This document shows positions 45,388-47,736 of a DNA stretch of 47,736 nt, in pieces. The DNA is from Pedobacter sp. V48. Its GTDB lineage: Bacteria; Bacteroidota; Bacteroidia; Sphingobacteriales; Sphingobacteriaceae. Each line of letters begins with the position of its first letter. The stretch's first letter is position 1. A model generated the notes under the pieces. It was not told the DNA's origin and made no database searches. It saw only the letters and a list, made by a program, of their open reading frames with translations. The position numbers and the translations under genes are program-made. The stretch spans positions 457,335-505,070 of the forward strand of contig NZ_AWRU01000032.1 in NCBI RefSeq assembly GCF_000523515.1, written 5' to 3'.

Positions 45388-46932
45388 TTACCTGAAGCCA
45401 TACCAATAAGTTGTAGCAGCACAGTCGGCTTCGCCATGTGCCCAGCCCAACATTTCCAGATCATATTTAAAGTCTGTTTTAAAAGTTACGCCATCAAGGT
45501 TTCTTGTTCTGGTAAAAGTATTATGACCGTACGAATCTTCAGTATCAGCCCGAGGTGCATTGGCAAAAGGAGATTGATAAAGCGCCACGGGTGCCCAAGA
45601 AGTATTGTAGTAATCTTCGGCTCCTGTGCCAAATTCTGAAGGGAAGGTTTCACCGTCTACATATAATTTCTGATCACCCTCGCCATACCAGGTATGCATG
45701 TGATTTAATACTGCAAAACTATCTCCAAGGAAGATGCCTTTGCCTTTAATTTTGCTAAGCTGCCATTCAATAGCTCCAGATGTCTCATCCCATTTCTTTA
45801 TCGGGACTTTTTCTGAAAACTTCCAATGTGCATGAAAATACATACTGTTGGTGTTCCATGAGTAAGGTTGACTGATTGCTTTTAATGTGATGGAAACCGA
45901 CTGATCGCTCTGGTTTTCCAGTGATACAGTAGCCGATTTCTGATAAGGCATAGTCCACCTGGATATAATTTTCCCATCAGCTGTAACAGTCCTATACCAG
46001 CTTTGCAAGGGCTTGCCACCTACTCCTGATCCTGAAAAATCACCGATCGGACATTCAACACTTTGTTCGCCATCAAACTTGATCTTTAGAATGGTTGACC
46101 TCAATAGCTTCTCTAGATTTTGCTTATCCTGAGTTGAAACTTCAATGCTTAAGAATTTAACTGCATTTGCTCCCTTGGGCAGATTTACGGATGCCGTTTG
46201 CTTTGGTGGAATAGTTTGATTTATTAATGATTTTTTTCCTTTAATAACATTTACAGGATTTAAAAGCTGTTCGTTAACCTTATCTAGTAAAGTGGTTAAA
46301 CTTCTAGCCTCCTTTAAACTAAATGTTCTAACAGTTGTATTTGGGTCGTATTTGCGGAAATTGATTTGATAATATCTGGGTTCCTTTATTTCGGGTTGTG
46401 CATCTTCCCATGTAACCTTACAATGTTTTGCGTACGGCATTGGTAAGTAAAGTGTACTGCCTCCTTTTTCTAAAGGTTGATAACTGGAATGGGGAATTAA
46501 TAAAGCGGGGCCGGGCTTTAGATCAATCTTCATCAGATCGTAAGATGGTATAACAATCTCTGGATTGGGATTATTGTCAAAATAAATCCTGAGTTTACCT
46601 GCTCTTTTAAAAGTGGTTAGCCAGAAACGCACCAATGCACCCGGGCCTTCCTGATCGAGCATAACATATTCTTTATGTCCTTCGTTCTGCTCTACCCTTA
46701 TAAACTGCGAGTTATCGCCATTGGCAAACCATCCGGGTTTATCCGGCGAAATAGAATGACGATCGTAACTGCTGGCCTGACCAGCACTGTAATAAAGCTT
46801 GGGCCAATAGGTAACAGCATTAAAATCTGTCATTTCCTTAAGCAGCGAGGCTGTGGATACCGTCTGCGAGCGTCCAATAAATCCTGCAGCTATCAATAAT
46901 ACTGTTAAAATACCTGTTGTAAATTTTTGCAT
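45388..46932 (-). CDS. Exported DUF2961 protein (glycoside hydrolase family 172)
   Basis: GH172 enzymes act on alpha-fructofuranosides (difructose anhydride) or alpha-arabinofuranosides. The 514-residue protein has a signal peptide (MQKFTTGILTVLLIAA) and the family's two jelly-roll layout. Glu418 (GEGDQK) and Glu439 (GTGAEDYY) are 21 residues apart, the same distance I recall for the catalytic pair of the characterised bifidobacterial enzyme. The start of the mature region (YYSAGQASSYDRHS) and the QEGPGALVRFW segment are typical. It lies 33 bases upstream of the GH32-like gene and probably shares its transcript. Confidence 0.85.
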   Translation of the reverse strand: MQKFTTGILTVLLIAAGFIGRSQTVSTASLLKEMTDFNAVTYWPKLYYSAGQASSYDRHSISPDKPGWFANGDNSQFIRVEQNEGHKEYVMLDQEGPGALVRFWLTTFKRAGKLRIYFDNNPNPEIVIPSYDLMKIDLKPGPALLIPHSSYQPLEKGGSTLYLPMPYAKHCKVTWEDAQPEIKEPRYYQINFRKYDPNTTVRTFSLKEARSLTTLLDKVNEQLLNPVNVIKGKKSLINQTIPPKQTASVNLPKGANAVKFLSIEVSTQDKQNLEKLLRSTILKIKFDGEQSVECPIGDFSGSGVGGKPLQSWYRTVTADGKIISRWTMPYQKSATVSLENQSDQSVSITLKAISQPYSWNTNSMYFHAHWKFSEKVPIKKWDETSGAIEWQLSKIKGKGIFLGDSFAVLNHMHTWYGEGDQKLYVDGETFPSEFGTGAEDYYNTSWAPVALYQSPFANAPRADTEDSYGHNTFTRTRNLDGVTFKTDFKYDLEMLGWAHGEADCAATTYWYGFR

Positions 46933-46946
46933 ATGATTAAATCACT

Positions 46947-47735
46947 CTACTTTTTGCCAGAAAAATCAACCTGCACAATATTCTTACTTGGCTTTATCCT
47001 GAAAACCGTTTTATTATCTGGCTTACTAAAGGTACCTTTAATTGCTGTAATAGAATAGTTCATTCCTTCAAACTGACAATCAATTTTATTGGCATTGATT
47101 GCTTTAAAAGGGAGCACTGCATTTTCTGCAGCGGTCATATCTAAGAACCAGTTGATAGGCTTACTTCCTTTAACACTTAATGTCATTTGCCTTTCATCAA
47201 TATCCATTACCAACGATGCAGCCTTGTTTTTTAAAGGCCATGCGATGTGTAATTTTCCCGTAGTCGGACTTTCTATAACAGGATCACCCCCTTCAAGCAA
47301 CACTTCTTTACCATTCTCCAATGCTTTAAAACGCATACCCGCTATAGTGCCAGGTTTACTCCAGATATAGCCGTCTACAAAAGGAAGCGTAAAGAAAGAA
47401 CACTCATTAGAGGTTGCCTTATCTTTGGTATAAACTGATGGGAATTCCTCATTAAATAGGTGAATATCACGAAAGTTTAAAGATCCGTTTTCCCACAGTA
47501 AATTAACCCTATAGAACCTGCTATTAAACCATACTGTTTTACGGTTGCTTCCTGAAAGGTCGGTATTTATTGTAACAGAAGTTGCCGGGGTTACTTTGTA
47601 ATTATCTTTAAACCACTGTCCGGACGCTGCCAGTGTTTCTACTTTTACTTTTTTCTCGTCTCTAAGCTTTGCAATTAATGGTAACTGAATTTGAAAGCCT
47701 TTTGACATTGCATCCCAGGTAAACGAATTCTCCTG
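46947..47735 (-). CDS. C-terminal part of an unidentified protein (cut off by window)
   Basis: The frame continues past the ATG at 47708 to the window edge, so at least 262 residues are the C-terminal part of a larger protein. The sequence is beta-rich with many aromatic residues (for example FRDIHLFNEEFP and FVDGYIWSKPGTIAGMRF) and has no membrane segment. It ends in the lysine-rich FSGKK. The look is that of a periplasmic or surface carbohydrate-active or binding module, and it lies 14 bases upstream of the GH172 gene on the same strand. I do not recognise the family. Confidence 0.65.
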   Translation of the reverse strand, partial: QENSFTWDAMSKGFQIQLPLIAKLRDEKKVKVETLAASGQWFKDNYKVTPATSVTINTDLSGSNRKTVWFNSRFYRVNLLWENGSLNFRDIHLFNEEFPSVYTKDKATSNECSFFTLPFVDGYIWSKPGTIAGMRFKALENGKEVLLEGGDPVIESPTTGKLHIAWPLKNKAASLVMDIDERQMTLSVKGSKPINWFLDMTAAENAVLPFKAINANKIDCQFEGMNYSITAIKGTFSKPDNKTVFRIKPSKNIVQVDFSGKK

Positions 47736-47736
47736 A

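Overview
This is an AT-rich bacterial chromosome segment from the phylum Bacteroidota, most likely family Sphingobacteriaceae (Pedobacter or a close relative). The evidence is a gldKLMN operon plus gldB and a sprE/porW-type gene (type IX secretion), an F1Fo ATP synthase operon without the beta and epsilon genes, hemD next to a DUF4271 gene, a DksA-like protein with a degenerate zinc finger, no Shine-Dalgarno sequences, and several -7 boxes of the Bacteroidota type TAnnTTTG. The genus is inference; no rRNA is present. I see no prophage, insertion sequence, CRISPR array, tRNA or rRNA. No stretch over 300 bases lacks a gene.

Layout. 1-8.3 kb is mostly housekeeping: a truncated dksA-like gene, lspA, a SIMPL-domain protein, a small membrane protein, serS, rsmI, a PH/SHOCT protein, lnt and nadE. 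8.3-12.7 kb carries a beta-barrel protein, gldB, a patatin-like lipase, a ComB-like phosphatase and gcvT. 12.7-17.8 kb is a minus-strand envelope block: a GT4 glycosyltransferase, rnhB, a lone ABC permease, a GT2 glycosyltransferase and a flippase-like membrane protein. Four of its five genes start at TTG or GTG. ruvC, a DUF4349 lipoprotein and a 71-residue membrane protein follow. 19.7-25.5 kb is the ATP synthase operon (atpZ, a 4-TM gene, atpB, E, F, H, A, G). 25.6-32.4 kb runs on the plus strand: sprE/porW-like, a class A penicillin-binding protein, and uvrC, which ends at a perfect 29-bp inverted repeat. 32.5-39.1 kb is on the minus strand: DUF4271, hemD, then the type IX secretion operon gldK-L-M-N.

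39.2-47.7 kb looks accessory. It holds an AraC regulator, a possible 30-residue membrane peptide, and a LysR regulator divergent from a three-gene operon (TsdA-like diheme cytochrome c lipoprotein, exported DsrE-family protein, ModA-like substrate-binding protein). A minus-strand carbohydrate cluster follows: a GH32-like beta-propeller, a GH172/DUF2961 protein and the C-terminal part of an unidentified protein that runs off the window.

How the genes work together. LspA and Lnt process lipoproteins, and several lipoproteins or exported proteins here depend on that route (GldB, GldK, SprE, DUF4349, the cytochrome). GldKLMN forms the energised core and ring of the secretion system. The most interesting unit is the LysR-cytochrome-DsrE-binding-protein cassette at 40.4-43.9 kb. 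It reads as an envelope sulfur-compound redox or sensing module, with repeated operator-like sequence directly upstream of a recognisable promoter.
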